From assembly GCA_964529265.1 (NCBI GenBank), contig CAZGVW010000033.1, positions 18,449-82,448 on the forward strand: a stretch of 64,000 bases of DNA. Reading direction: 5' to 3'. Of the stretch, positions 1-9,682 are shown piece after piece. The notes beneath the pieces are model-generated. The model was not told the origin of the DNA. It made no database searches and saw only the letters and a program-made list of their open reading frames with translations. Each line of letters starts with the position of its first letter. Position 1 is the stretch's first letter. A program made the position numbers and the translations under genes. The stretch is from CAZGVW01 sp964529265. Its GTDB lineage: Bacteria; Planctomycetota; Phycisphaerae; Phycisphaerales; UBA1924.

Positions 1-1
1 G

Positions 2-2236
2 CTGGCGACGCACGCGGGTCATGCGCATGACGCGGTGGCGCCGGCGGTGGAAGCCGCGGGGCACGCGGCGGCCCACTCGGCGGAGGGATTGGCGACGGGG
101 CGGAAACTGTTCCTGCTCATTCCGGGGCTGCCGGCGCTGTCGGCCGTCTTGTGCGGTCTGTACTGGATGCTGGGGATCAAGTCGAAGCTGCCGGCGTGGA
201 CGACGGTGGCGCTGCTCGCGGCGAGTTTCGCGGTGACGGTGGTTGCCTATCGAGACGTGGCGGCGCCGGGGCACGCGGTGACGCAGATCGTGCACGGATT
301 CCAGTGGATCAACATGGCGTTCACGGGAGCGGGGGATGAGACGAGCCTCTTCACGGCGAACTTCGGGCTGTACCTCGACGGGCTGACGATCCTGTGGATG
401 CTGTTCGTGACGGGGCTGGGGACGCTGATTGCGCTGTATGCGAGCGAGTACATGGCGGGGGACGTGGGGCGCGGCTACAGCCGGTTCTTCTTCGCGTTCA
501 GCCTGTTCGTGCTGGCGATGTCGTGCCTGGTGATGGCGGACAACCTGCTGCTGCTCTTCCTGGGTTGGGAGGGCGTGGGGCTGTGCTCGTACCTGTTGAT
601 CGGGTACCACTTCAGGAAGCCATCGGCGGTGGCGGCGGCGAAGAAGGCGTTCATCATGAACCGGATCGGGGACCTGGGTCTCTCGATCGGGATCATGCTG
701 ACGTTCGTCGAGTTCGGGTCGCTGGAATACGCGGAGATCTTCGCGAAGGTGGAGGCGCTGAAGGCGGCGGGGGGCGAACTGCCGTGGACGGTGACGGCGA
801 TTCCGCTGCTGCTGACGGTGGGGGCGTTCGGGAAGAGCGCGCAGTTGCCGCTGTTCACGTGGCTTCCGGACGCGATGGAGGGCCCGACGCCGGTATCGGC
901 GCTCATTCACGCGGCGACGATGGTGACGGCGGGCGTGTACCTGGTGGCGCGGGCGTATCCGCTGTTCCTGCTGAATCCGGTGTCATTGGACATCGTGGCG
1001 TGGGTGGGTGCGCTGACGGCGCTGCTCGCGGCGACGATCGGGATGGCGCAGCACGACATCAAGCGGATCATGGCGTATTCGACGGTGTCGCAGCTGGGCT
1101 ACATGTTCGTGGGGCTGGGTGTGCTGACGAGCGTGGGCGCGGCGTTTCACGTGTTCACGCACGCGTTCTTCAAGGCGACGCTGTTCCTCTGCTGCGGCGC
1201 GGTGATGCACGGGTTCGCGGGGCAGCTGGACCTGCGGAAGCTGTCGGGCGTGATGAAGATCCCCGGGTGGCGGGTGACGGGGCTGGCGATGCTCGTCGGC
1301 TGCCTGAACCTGGCGGGGTTCCCGTTCAGCGCGGGGTTCTTCTCGAAGGACATGATCCTGGCAGAGGCGTTCGCGAAGCCGGGGTACATGGCGATCGGGC
1401 TGATTGCGCTGTTCACGGCGGGGCTGACGGCCTATTACACGTTCCGGGTGTTCTTCCGCGTGTTCGTGGGGCCGGTGCAGTATGAGCCGGGCGATGAAGT
1501 GCACGGGCATGACGATGGTCATGGGCATGGGCATGGGGATGGGAAGGCGAGTGGGCACGGACATGCGCCGAGTCACGGCGCCCCGGGAAGATTCCATCCG
1601 CACGCGCCGGGTTGGGCGATCAACACGGTGCTGACGCTGCTGGCGGTGGGTTCGCTGGCGGCGGCGGGGGTGTACTTCATCGATACGGAGCACCACGGCT
1701 GGGTGGGCCGGATGGTGCATGAATCGACGGCGGCGCTGCCGCATGATGCGGCGGTTTCGGCGGCGGATGCGCATGAACCCGCGGGGGCGGACGCTGCGCA
1801 TGCGGCGGAAGCACACGCCTCGTTCTTCGGGCTGGGCGATCCGCACGAGGTGATGTACTACGTGTCGGGCGTGATCGGGCTGCTGGGGATCGGCGCGGCG
1901 TTCCTGCTGCATTATGCGGGGCGGAAGGATGCGGCGCACGCGAAGGCGGATGCGCTGAAGGCTCGGATGGGGTGGATCGGGCGGGCGGCGGAGCGGAAGT
2001 GGTACGTGGATGAGATCTACGACTACGTGTTCCGGATTCCGCTGCTGGTGCTGAGCAACGTGTTCTACCTGTTCGACAAGCTGGTGATCGACGGGCTGGT
2101 GGACCTGTTCGGCATGGCGCCGCGGGGCGTGGGGGGCGGAGTGCGGCCGACGCAGAACGGGATGCTGCAGACGTACGCCGTGGGCATGGCGGCGGGGCTG
2201 GCGTTCATTCTCATCGTGGTGTGGGTGGCGCTGTGA
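2..2236 (+). CDS. nuoL: NADH-quinone oxidoreductase subunit L (5' end cut by window)
   Basis: Antiporter-like membrane subunit of respiratory complex I, working in proton pumping at the inner membrane. The frame is open to the first base; a GTG at 35 is possible, but the gene more likely begins upstream. The first membrane helix begins with KLFLLIPGLPALSAVLCGLY. The proton-channel signature is seen around residues 265-300 (GKSAQLPLFTWLPDAMEGPT, then SALIHAATMVTAGVYL). The C-terminal part (RKWYVDEIYDYVF) is typical of NuoL. A histidine-rich loop (bases about 1490-1610, many HGHGHG repeats) is inserted between helices, and a second Ala/His-rich loop lies near 1740-1830; both look like low-complexity loop expansions. 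The stop overlaps the nuoM start by one base. Confidence 0.95.
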   Translation: MATHAGHAHDAVAPAVEAAGHAAAHSAEGLATGRKLFLLIPGLPALSAVLCGLYWMLGIKSKLPAWTTVALLAASFAVTVVAYRDVAAPGHAVTQIVHGFQWINMAFTGAGDETSLFTANFGLYLDGLTILWMLFVTGLGTLIALYASEYMAGDVGRGYSRFFFAFSLFVLAMSCLVMADNLLLLFLGWEGVGLCSYLLIGYHFRKPSAVAAAKKAFIMNRIGDLGLSIGIMLTFVEFGSLEYAEIFAKVEALKAAGGELPWTVTAIPLLLTVGAFGKSAQLPLFTWLPDAMEGPTPVSALIHAATMVTAGVYLVARAYPLFLLNPVSLDIVAWVGALTALLAATIGMAQHDIKRIMAYSTVSQLGYMFVGLGVLTSVGAAFHVFTHAFFKATLFLCCGAVMHGFAGQLDLRKLSGVMKIPGWRVTGLAMLVGCLNLAGFPFSAGFFSKDMILAEAFAKPGYMAIGLIALFTAGLTAYYTFRVFFRVFVGPVQYEPGDEVHGHDDGHGHGHGDGKASGHGHAPSHGAPGRFHPHAPGWAINTVLTLLAVGSLAAAGVYFIDTEHHGWVGRMVHESTAALPHDAAVSAADAHEPAGADAAHAAEAHASFFGLGDPHEVMYYVSGVIGLLGIGAAFLLHYAGRKDAAHAKADALKARMGWIGRAAERKWYVDEIYDYVFRIPLLVLSNVFYLFDKLVIDGLVDLFGMAPRGVGGGVRPTQNGMLQTYAVGMAAGLAFILIVVWVAL

Positions 2237-3918
2237 TGCTTCTTGCGCTCATCGTGATCCCGCTGGTCGGCGCGCTGGTCGTCGCGATGAGCCCTGCGCG
2301 GCAGGCGAAGTGGCTGGGGCTGTGGTGGTCGCTCATTGCGCTGGGCGCGGCGGCGTTCGCGGCGATGCAGTTCAGGTGGCTGCCGGGCGAGGGCGCGGAT
2401 GCGCGGCAATCGGGCGTGTTCGCGGTGCCGCCCTTCCAGTTCCAGGGCGAGTGGACGTGGATCGATTCGCTGGGGATCAGGCTGAGCGTGGGGGTGGACA
2501 GCGTTTCGATGCTGCTCATCCTGCTCACGGCGCTGCTGGGCCCGATCTGCATGGCGGGGTCGTTCTCGGGGATCACGGAGCGGCGGAAGCTGTATTACGG
2601 ATCGCTGCTCGTGCTCCAGGCGGCGATGACGGGCGTGTTCGCGTCGCGGGACCTGATCCTGTTCTACCTGTGCTTCGAGTTCACGCTGGCGCCGATGTTC
2701 CTGCTCATCAGCCAGTGGGGCGGCTCGAACCGGAAGCGGGCGGGGATCAAGTTCTTCGTGTACACGTTCACGGGCTCGATCCTGACGCTGGCGGGGCTGG
2801 TGTACGTGGCGTGGCGGACATCGCTGGTGCACGGGCAGTGGACGTTCGAGATCGCGGCGCTCGAGGAGGTGGCGGCGCGGCTGCCGCTGCAGCAGCAGGC
2901 GTGGGTGCTGGCGGCGCTGCTGGCGGGGTTCGCGGTGAAGGTTCCGCTCTTCCCGGTGCACACGTGGCTGCCCTTGGCGCACACGGAGGCGCCGACGGCG
3001 GGATCGGTGATCCTGGCGGGCGTGCTGCTGAAGCTGGGGACGTACGGGCTGTACCGGTTCGCGCTGCCGTTTGCGCCGATGGCGATGATGGAGTGGGCGC
3101 CGGCGATCGCGGTGGTGGCGATCATCGGGATCATCTACACGGGGCTGATCTGCTGGGTGCAGCGGGACGTGAAGAAGCTGGTGGCGTATTCGTCGGTGAG
3201 CCACCTGGGCTTCTGCGTGCTGGGGCTTGCCGCGCTCAACGGGCTGGGGGCGGGCGGCTCGGTGATGTACATGATCAACCACGGGCTCTCGACCGGGGCG
3301 CTCTTCCTGTGCGTGGGGATGATGTACGAGCGGTACCACACGCGGATGATGGACGAGGTGGGGGGGCTGGCGTCGCGCATGCCGGTGTGGGCGATGTTCA
3401 TGGTGTTCTTCACGCTGGCGAGCGTGGGGCTGCCGGGGCTGAACGGGTTTGTCAGCGAGTTTTTGTGCCTGATGGGCGCGTTCCAGTCGGGCGCGGGATT
3501 CGGCGAGGGCTCGACGGGCGGAAGGCTTGGGCCGTGGTACGGAGCCGTCGCGGCGACGGGGATGATCATCTCGGCGATCTACCTGCTGTACATGGTCGGG
3601 AAACTGGTGTTCGGGCCGCTGCGCGAGCCCTCCGGGCATGAGAACGGGCACGCGGGCGCGCACGAGGCGGCGCACGCGCTGCCGGCGGATCTTTCGATGC
3701 GGGAGATCGCGGTGCTGACGCCGCTGGCGATCGCGTGCCTGTGGCTGGGCGTGTACCCGACGCCGGTGCTGCGATCGCTGGAGCCATCGATTCAGAGGAT
3801 CGATGTGATCGTGAATCCTGAGGTGTACGGGGGGCGGACGCTGGCGGCGACGCCGGTTGACGCGGTTTCGGCGGTGGAGGCTCCGGGGATTTCGGGGGGG
3901 CGGGAGGCGGCGCGATGA
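2236..3918 (+). CDS. nuoM: NADH-quinone oxidoreductase subunit M
   Basis: Second antiporter-like proton-pumping subunit of complex I. I chose ATG 2236 because it overlaps the nuoL stop (TGATG) and directly starts the first helix (MLLALIVIPLVGALVVAM); in-frame GTGs lie 3 and 15 bases upstream. About 560 residues, slightly longer than usual for the family. The conserved segment FAVKVPLFPVHTWLPLAHTE is followed by PTAGSVILAGVLLKLGTYGL, carrying the functional lysines of this family. The last 100 residues include a His/Ala-rich loop (GHENGHAGAHEAAHA) and a soluble tail. Translationally coupled within nuoL-nuoM-nuoN. Confidence 0.97.
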   Translation: MLLALIVIPLVGALVVAMSPARQAKWLGLWWSLIALGAAAFAAMQFRWLPGEGADARQSGVFAVPPFQFQGEWTWIDSLGIRLSVGVDSVSMLLILLTALLGPICMAGSFSGITERRKLYYGSLLVLQAAMTGVFASRDLILFYLCFEFTLAPMFLLISQWGGSNRKRAGIKFFVYTFTGSILTLAGLVYVAWRTSLVHGQWTFEIAALEEVAARLPLQQQAWVLAALLAGFAVKVPLFPVHTWLPLAHTEAPTAGSVILAGVLLKLGTYGLYRFALPFAPMAMMEWAPAIAVVAIIGIIYTGLICWVQRDVKKLVAYSSVSHLGFCVLGLAALNGLGAGGSVMYMINHGLSTGALFLCVGMMYERYHTRMMDEVGGLASRMPVWAMFMVFFTLASVGLPGLNGFVSEFLCLMGAFQSGAGFGEGSTGGRLGPWYGAVAATGMIISAIYLLYMVGKLVFGPLREPSGHENGHAGAHEAAHALPADLSMREIAVLTPLAIACLWLGVYPTPVLRSLEPSIQRIDVIVNPEVYGGRTLAATPVDAVSAVEAPGISGGREAAR

Positions 3919-5594
3919 GCGAGATCGTGCGCAAACTCGCGGTGCTTCAGCCGGAGATGGCGCTGTTCGCGGCGACGTGCGTGGTGCTGGCGATGGGGTT
4001 GTCGCCGTCGCGGTCGATTCGGAGGCTGTGCGCGCCGTTCACGGCGTTCGGGCTGATTGCGGCGCTGGCGCTGGGGCTGCGGTCGCCGGCGGGGGATCAC
4101 TCGGCGGTGGGGGCGGCGCTGCTGCCGTCGTTTCTGCCGTATACGAAGAGCATGATCGCGGGGGTGGGGCTGCTGCTGCTGCCGCTGCTCGCGGGGACGG
4201 TGGACAGGGGGCTGGAGCGCGAGGCGCAGAAGACGGGCCGGTTCGAGCCGATGCGGGCGACGCGCGGGGAGTTCTACGCGTTCTTCCTGTTCAGCCTGAC
4301 GGGCGTGATGCTGTGCGCCACGGCGGACGACCTGATCTGGCTGTTCCTGGCGCTGGAACTGACGAGCCTGCCGACGTACATCATGGTGGCGATGAGCACG
4401 GGGCGGCTGCGCTCGCAGGAAGCGGGGGTGAAGTACTTCTTCCTGGGCGCGCTGGGGGCGGCGATTTTTCTGTACGGCTTCACGCTCATCTACGGCGCCA
4501 CGGGGACGACGAACCTGCCGGAGATCCGGGATTTGATCGCGCGGGCGGGCGGGCTGAACGGCGTGGCGCTGGTGGGGTATCTGTTTGCGATCGTGGGGGT
4601 TTCGTTCAAGATCGCGGCGGCGCCGATGCATTTCTACGCGCCGGACGTGTACCAGGGCGCGGCGTCGCCGGTGACGGCGTACCTGGCGTTTGCGCCGAAG
4701 GCGGCGGGGTTCATCACGCTGATTCCGCTGCTGGCGACGCTGGGCTGGACGCACGGGGACGTGGGCGGGCAGTTGCCGGAAGCGATCCGCGTGACGCTGT
4801 GGGTGATGGCGGCGGTGACGATGACGGTGGGGAACGCGCTGGCGCTCATGCAGACGAGCGTGAAGCGGATCCTGGCGTATTCGTCGATTGCGCACTCGGG
4901 GTACATGCTGGTCGGGCTCATCGCGGGGCCGGGGACGAGCGGCACGGCGGCGTCGAACGGTCTTGGCGCGGTGATGTTCTACCTGCTCACGTACGGCGTG
5001 ATGAACGTGGGCGTGTTCGCGGCGATTTCGGCTGTTGAAAAGCGCGCGGCGGGCGCTCGCGGCGCGAATGACGAGCCGGACGAGGTGGATGACATTTCGG
5101 AGATCCGCGGGCTGGCGCGGTCGCACCCGGCGCTCGGGTGGCCGCTGGCGATCTGCGCGCTTTCGCTGGCGGGGTTCCCGCCGCTGCTGGGGTTCTTCGC
5201 GAAGCTGCTGCTGTTCACGTCGGCGTTCGCGGCGGGGGAGATTCTGCTGGTGATCGTGCTGGCGGTGAACTCCGCGGTGGGCGTGGTGTATTACCTTCGG
5301 CTGGCGGCGGCGCCGCTGCTGGAGCGGCGGGACGACCTGACGCCGGCGCCATCGCTGGCGCCGACGCGCGCGAGGCGGCTGGCGGCGGTGGTGTGCGCGG
5401 TTGCGGTGGTGGGGATGGTTGCGGTGGCGCAGCCGCTGATCGTGGCGAGCCACGCGGCGACGGCGGTGCGGCGGCCGTTCACGGCGGGGGTTGCGGTGGA
5501 GGATGCGGCGCAGCCGCGGGATGGGGCGCCGGGGCGCTCCGGGGGCGGGGAATCCGGCGAAGCGGCGCCCGGCGAGCCGCTGGCGGCGAAGTGA
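3915..5594 (+). CDS. nuoN: NADH-quinone oxidoreductase subunit N
   Basis: Third antiporter-like membrane subunit of complex I and the usual last gene of nuo operons. ATG 3915 overlaps the nuoM stop (ATGA). The channel signature reads VSFKIAAAPMHFYAPDVYQG followed by AASPVTAYLAFAPKAAGF. The ILAYSSIAHSGYMLVGL helix shared by NuoL/M/N is also present. 559 residues, longer than many NuoN proteins because of an acidic insert (residues about 378-395, NDEPDEVDDISEIRGL) and a proline/glycine-rich C-terminal tail without membrane helices. No clear terminator follows; the next gene starts 75 bases on. Confidence 0.96.
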   Translation: MSEIVRKLAVLQPEMALFAATCVVLAMGLSPSRSIRRLCAPFTAFGLIAALALGLRSPAGDHSAVGAALLPSFLPYTKSMIAGVGLLLLPLLAGTVDRGLEREAQKTGRFEPMRATRGEFYAFFLFSLTGVMLCATADDLIWLFLALELTSLPTYIMVAMSTGRLRSQEAGVKYFFLGALGAAIFLYGFTLIYGATGTTNLPEIRDLIARAGGLNGVALVGYLFAIVGVSFKIAAAPMHFYAPDVYQGAASPVTAYLAFAPKAAGFITLIPLLATLGWTHGDVGGQLPEAIRVTLWVMAAVTMTVGNALALMQTSVKRILAYSSIAHSGYMLVGLIAGPGTSGTAASNGLGAVMFYLLTYGVMNVGVFAAISAVEKRAAGARGANDEPDEVDDISEIRGLARSHPALGWPLAICALSLAGFPPLLGFFAKLLLFTSAFAAGEILLVIVLAVNSAVGVVYYLRLAAAPLLERRDDLTPAPSLAPTRARRLAAVVCAVAVVGMVAVAQPLIVASHAATAVRRPFTAGVAVEDAAQPRDGAPGRSGGGESGEAAPGEPLAAK

Positions 5595-5668
5595 TGGGCG
5601 GTTGCGCGCGAACCGGGCGGGCGGGGCGTGCGAATGACTGCTCGCGACCTTCCGGGAGATGAAGCGTG

Positions 5669-6139
5669 ATGAAGAAGCCGCGGGTGTGGGTGTGCATGGG
5701 GCTGGTCGGGGCGGCGATGGCGGTGGCACTTGGGGGATGCGGCGCGTACAAGCTGCAGGGGCGCGTGGTGAAGGGGGATACGACGTACGTGGCGATCGTG
5801 GATGGGGACGATCCGCGGCTGGATGAGGGGGCGGGGCTCTCCGGCGCGGAGATCCGCGTGCAGGCGAACCCGCTGAGGCTGAATCGGAAGGACATCGGGC
5901 GCGGGGTGAGCGACGGGCAGGGGGCGTTTGCGATTGAACTGGATGAGTTCGGCGCGGGGTTCCTGGAGATCGATGCGGGGGTTTCGGCGCGGCGGAAGGG
6001 GTATGAGGCGGCGGAGCATTTCTTCGATCTGCCGGGCTCGGGGAAGCGCGTGCTGATTGTGATGAGCCCGGGCGATCCGGGTCCGGAATGGGCTGAGGAC
6101 GAGGACCTGATGAAGCAGTACGAGCGGTTCCGGGAGTAG
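5669..6139 (+). CDS. Predicted lipoprotein with regulatory-like beta domain
   Basis: Small envelope protein of unknown function. The first 25 residues form a lipoprotein signal (MKKPRVWVCMGLVGAAMAVA) ending in a lipobox LGGC, so it should be lipidated and exported. The mature part starts with a segment like carboxypeptidase-regulatory folds (KLQGRVVKGDTTYVAIVDGD, then GAEIRVQANP and GRGVSDGQGAFAIELDEFG), a fold usually used for interaction rather than catalysis. The tail is acidic. ATG 5669 is preferred over GTG 5666; GGGAG lies 11 bases upstream. It may be read together with nuoLMN, but nothing in it suggests a complex I role. Confidence 0.75.
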   Translation: MKKPRVWVCMGLVGAAMAVALGGCGAYKLQGRVVKGDTTYVAIVDGDDPRLDEGAGLSGAEIRVQANPLRLNRKDIGRGVSDGQGAFAIELDEFGAGFLEIDAGVSARRKGYEAAEHFFDLPGSGKRVLIVMSPGDPGPEWAEDEDLMKQYERFRE

Positions 6140-6166
6140 GGTCGCGGGCGCGGCGGGCGATTGACC

Positions 6167-6179
6167 TACGATTCGGCTC
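6167..6179 (+). promoter_or_regulatory. Candidate leaderless -10 box (TACGAT) before the DUF58 gene
   Basis: TACGAT at 6167-6172 ends 7 bases before ATG 6180. There is no Shine-Dalgarno sequence in between and no recognisable -35. This spacing puts the transcription start at or beside the start codon. The same arrangement recurs at 10608, 12087 and 43754. Confidence 0.5.
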
Positions 6180-7394
6180 ATGCGCAGGCGCGACGATTTT
6201 TCGAAGCCGGTTTCATGGCGGTATCACGTCACGGTGTCGGGCGCGCTGTACGTGGGCGTGACGGCGATGCTGGCGGTGGGAGCGATCAACAGCCAGAACA
6301 ACCTGCTGTACATCGCGCTGGGGCTGGCGCTGGGGGCGATTCTGGCTTCGGGCGTGATCAGCGGGGCGATGCTGATGGGCTTGAGGGTGGAGCGGGATGC
6401 GCCGGTGCGTGGGGAGGTGGGCGCGCCGCTGGTGATCCGGTACACGATCAGGAACAAGGGGAGGCTCGCGCCGGCGTTTGCGCTGTGCGTGACGGAGGTG
6501 GAGCGGTGGCGTGGGGATGGCGGAAGGCGCGGGGCGGCCGCGAAGGCTGGGCGCGCGACGTGGGCGGAGCGGATGCCGGCGCCGATGGCGTTTGCAGCGC
6601 ACGTGGGGAGGGGGAAGGCGGTCGTCGTTGAGGCGGTGGTGTGCCCGGAGCGGCGGGGGGATGCGACGTTTCGGGCGCTGCGGGTGACGAGCGCGTTTCC
6701 GTTCGGCGTGCTGCGGAAGAGCGTGATATTTGCGCAGGAGCACAGCGCGCTGATCAGGCCGGAGGCGGCGGCGCCGCCGGCGCATGCGCTGCGGCGGGCG
6801 CTGTCGCAATCGGAGCACGGGGCGATGAGCCGGGTGCGCGTGGGGCGGGGGGTTGAGTATCTCGGGGTGCGGGAATACACGCCGGGGGACAGCATGAGGC
6901 GGATCGCGTGGCGGAACAGCGCGCGGACGGGTGAGTTGCTGGTGCGCGAGACGATGTCGCCGGCGTCGAAGCGGGTGTGGATCGGGCTGGAGACGTTGGC
7001 GCAGGGAGGGAAGGCGAAGGGGCGCGCGAAGGCGGGCTCAATCGCGCGGCGGGGCGCGGGGGCGATTGTCGATCCGATGGAAGAGGCGAATGAGCGGGCG
7101 ATCAGTCTGGCGGCGGGGTTGATCGTGGAGGCGCAGCGGGCGGGGGTGGAGACGGGGCTCGTGGCGCCGGCGCTGGGGCTGCGGAGGTTGCCGGGGCGGT
7201 GGTCGGCGGCGGCGGCGCTGGATGATCTGGCGCGGTTGGATTGCGCGCGGCGGCGCGAGGGGGAGCGGGAGGCGTTCAATGTGCGGGATTCGGTGGTGGT
7301 GGCGCATGCGGGGCGGGTGAGCGCGGAGGGGTGGCCGGCGGGGGCGACGCACATCTCGGCGCGGGTTGAGGATGAGAAGGAGGCGGCGCCGTGA
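6180..7394 (+). CDS. DUF58 domain protein
   Basis: Membrane-anchored protein of the DUF58 family, which often sits with MoxR ATPases and transglutaminases and is thought to act in cell-envelope or protein-complex assembly. Two membrane segments (residues about 18-60, including VTVSGALYVGVTAMLAVGAI and LLYIALGLALGAILASGVI) precede a soluble part. The DUF58 hallmark is at about residues 215-260: GRGVEYLGVREYTPGDSMRR followed by IAWRNSARTGELLVRE. 404 residues, normal for the family. It overlaps the next gene by GTGA, so the two are coupled. No MoxR ATPase gene accompanies it in this window, which is unusual. Confidence 0.88.
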   Translation: MRRRDDFSKPVSWRYHVTVSGALYVGVTAMLAVGAINSQNNLLYIALGLALGAILASGVISGAMLMGLRVERDAPVRGEVGAPLVIRYTIRNKGRLAPAFALCVTEVERWRGDGGRRGAAAKAGRATWAERMPAPMAFAAHVGRGKAVVVEAVVCPERRGDATFRALRVTSAFPFGVLRKSVIFAQEHSALIRPEAAAPPAHALRRALSQSEHGAMSRVRVGRGVEYLGVREYTPGDSMRRIAWRNSARTGELLVRETMSPASKRVWIGLETLAQGGKAKGRAKAGSIARRGAGAIVDPMEEANERAISLAAGLIVEAQRAGVETGLVAPALGLRRLPGRWSAAAALDDLARLDCARRREGEREAFNVRDSVVVAHAGRVSAEGWPAGATHISARVEDEKEAAP

Positions 7395-9682
7395 ATGGGG
7401 TTGAGCCGGCGCGGCGCGCCGTCTTCATCACGGTGGGGCTGGGGATTCTCGCCTACTGCGTGGCGGAGGCGAACGTGGGGCTTGCGCTCATTGCGCTGCC
7501 GGTGTGGTTGGTGTCGTGGTTCGTGACGCAGGGGCCGAAGGGGCGGCCGCTGCCGCGGCTGGCGATCTCGGCGCTGGTGCTGGCGGCGACGGCGCATGTG
7601 CTGTCGCGCGTGGTGGCGAGCCCGGGGGACCTGGTGGTCGCGGTGTCGCGGTATCTGGTGTGGCTGCACCTGATCAAGTTGTACGACCGCGTGGAATCGC
7701 GGGATGAGGGGCAGTTGCTCACGATGAGCGTGTTCCTCGTGATCGGCGCGAGCCTGACGAGCAACTCGCTGTGGCTGGGGCTGGTGCTGGTGGTGTATCT
7801 GCCGAGCCTGCTGTGGGCCTCGCTGCTGCATCAGTTGCGGGCGGGGCGCGAGCGGGCGCGGGCGCCGCTGGAGCAGTTGCGGCCGGCCGACCGGAGGACG
7901 CTGGAGGCGCGCGGGGTTGATGGCGAGCGCGAGGAGGCGTGGCGGGCGGATCGGCGGGATTTGAAGTTGGTGGCGATCGGGGCGGGGGCGGCGACGGCGG
8001 CGGTGGCGGTGGCGGTGTTCATTCTGACGCCGCGGCAGGTGGGGCTGGGCGGGGTGGGCGAGTGGGCGGCGCCGCCGATGGGCGCGGTGACGGGGTTTGC
8101 GGACGAGGTGAGCCTGGGGGCGGATTCGTTTCTGACGGAGTCGGCGACGCCGGTGTTCGATGTGCTGGTGACGGATGAGAACGGGGAGGACGCATCGGAG
8201 GCGCTGGGCGGGACGATTCTGCTGCGCGGGGCGGTGCTGGATACGTATGAGCGCGGGCAGTGGCGGAAGAGCGCGGAATCGGCGGCGCGGCGGGACGAGG
8301 GGTGGGGGCCGGCGGGGCGGCCGATCGCGGTGAGCCAGCCGGCGGCGCGGTGGCCTCGGTATACGCAGCGGATTTCGTTCCGGAGCCATCAGCCGGGGCC
8401 GGTGTTCGCGATGCACAGGCCGATCGAGTTCTCGTCGCGATCGACGACGCGGTTTTCGCGGGATTCCGCGGCGGCGCTGCTGGAGACGGAGGACAGCGGG
8501 CGGGTGGAGTACACGGTGGTGTCGCAGCCGGATGCGCCGCTGCCGGCGCGGCAGGCGGAACAGATCTCGAAGCAGCCGCCGATCTTCCGCGAGGGGCCGG
8601 TGCGGGAGCTGGCGGAGCGGTGGATGTCGGAGGCGGAGTTGGCGCGCGACGAGAGCGTGGACTTCGATCCCGCGGATGAGGCGATTGCGAGGGAGTTCGA
8701 GCGGAGGCTGCAGACGGAGTATGCGTACACGGTGGTGATGACTGCGTCTGCGGCGGCGGAGGATCCGATCGAGATGTTCCTGCTGCGCACGCGGCAGGGG
8801 CACTGCGAGTACTTCGCTTCGGCGCTGGCGGCGCTGTGCCGGAGCGTGGGGATCGATGCGCGGGTGGCGACGGGGTACGTGGCGACGGAGCGCAACGCGG
8901 CGACGGGTGAGTTCACGGTGCGGGAGAGCAATGCGCACGCATGGACCGAGGTGCGCGTGGCGGAAGACGTGTGGCGGACGATGGATCCATCGCCGCCGGA
9001 GGATCTGGCGCGCGAGCACGAGCCGGAACAGGGGCTGCTGGCGACGATGCGTTCGTGGGTGGAGGCGGCGGAGCGGTTCTGGGTGCGGACGGTGGTGACG
9101 TATGACGACAATCAGCGCGAGGCGCTGCTGGGGACGCGGACGATGGGGCTGGAGCGGGCGGCGGATCGCATGGCGGGGCGTTTCGGGCGCGACGGGATGC
9201 GGAATGCGGTGGCGCATTGGGGGCGGGCGCTGGGCGCGGGCGCGGCGACGTTTGCGGCGGTTGCGGTGCTCGGGTTGGGCGCGGCGCGCTTGTGGGGCGT
9301 GATGGCGGCGCGGCTGGAACAGCGACGAAGGCGCGCGGCGCTGGAGGCGGCCGATCCGCAGGCGGCGGCGCTGGAGCGGCAATCGGCGTTCTATTCGGAT
9401 TTCCTGCGCGAACTCTCGAAGGCGGGGATAGGCAAGCCGCTGTGGAGGCCGCCGATGGATCATGCGCGGAGGCTTGCGCGGCGCGATGCGGCGCTGGGCG
9501 CGGCGTCGGAGCGGCTGGTGGGCGTGTACTACCAGACGCGGTTCGGGCGGGAATCGCTCGCGGCTTCGAGCCGGCGCGAGGCGGAGGCGATGCTGGAAGA
9601 GGTGCGGGCGCGCCTGGCCGCGATGAACGGGAACGGCGACGGACATGACGGCGCGGCGAAGCGGGACGAGGAGGGCGGATGA
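7391..9682 (+). CDS. Transglutaminase-like membrane protein (TgpA type)
   Basis: Multi-helix N-terminal region (about residues 1-215, with several hydrophobic segments), then an external transglutaminase-like cysteine protease domain, one more helix near 605-630 and a cytoplasmic DUF4129-like tail. Catalytic residues are visible: Cys in GHCEYFASALAALCRSVGID (about residue 470), His in SNAHAWTEVRV (about 515) and Asp in MDPSPPEDL (about 531). 763 residues fits the TgpA architecture. Partner of the upstream DUF58 protein, with which it is translationally coupled (GTGA). The natural substrate is unknown; a role in peptidoglycan or envelope protein processing is inference from the family. Confidence 0.87.
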   Translation: MNGVEPARRAVFITVGLGILAYCVAEANVGLALIALPVWLVSWFVTQGPKGRPLPRLAISALVLAATAHVLSRVVASPGDLVVAVSRYLVWLHLIKLYDRVESRDEGQLLTMSVFLVIGASLTSNSLWLGLVLVVYLPSLLWASLLHQLRAGRERARAPLEQLRPADRRTLEARGVDGEREEAWRADRRDLKLVAIGAGAATAAVAVAVFILTPRQVGLGGVGEWAAPPMGAVTGFADEVSLGADSFLTESATPVFDVLVTDENGEDASEALGGTILLRGAVLDTYERGQWRKSAESAARRDEGWGPAGRPIAVSQPAARWPRYTQRISFRSHQPGPVFAMHRPIEFSSRSTTRFSRDSAAALLETEDSGRVEYTVVSQPDAPLPARQAEQISKQPPIFREGPVRELAERWMSEAELARDESVDFDPADEAIAREFERRLQTEYAYTVVMTASAAAEDPIEMFLLRTRQGHCEYFASALAALCRSVGIDARVATGYVATERNAATGEFTVRESNAHAWTEVRVAEDVWRTMDPSPPEDLAREHEPEQGLLATMRSWVEAAERFWVRTVVTYDDNQREALLGTRTMGLERAADRMAGRFGRDGMRNAVAHWGRALGAGAATFAAVAVLGLGAARLWGVMAARLEQRRRRAALEAADPQAAALERQSAFYSDFLRELSKAGIGKPLWRPPMDHARRLARRDAALGAASERLVGVYYQTRFGRESLAASSRREAEAMLEEVRARLAAMNGNGDGHDGAAKRDEEGG

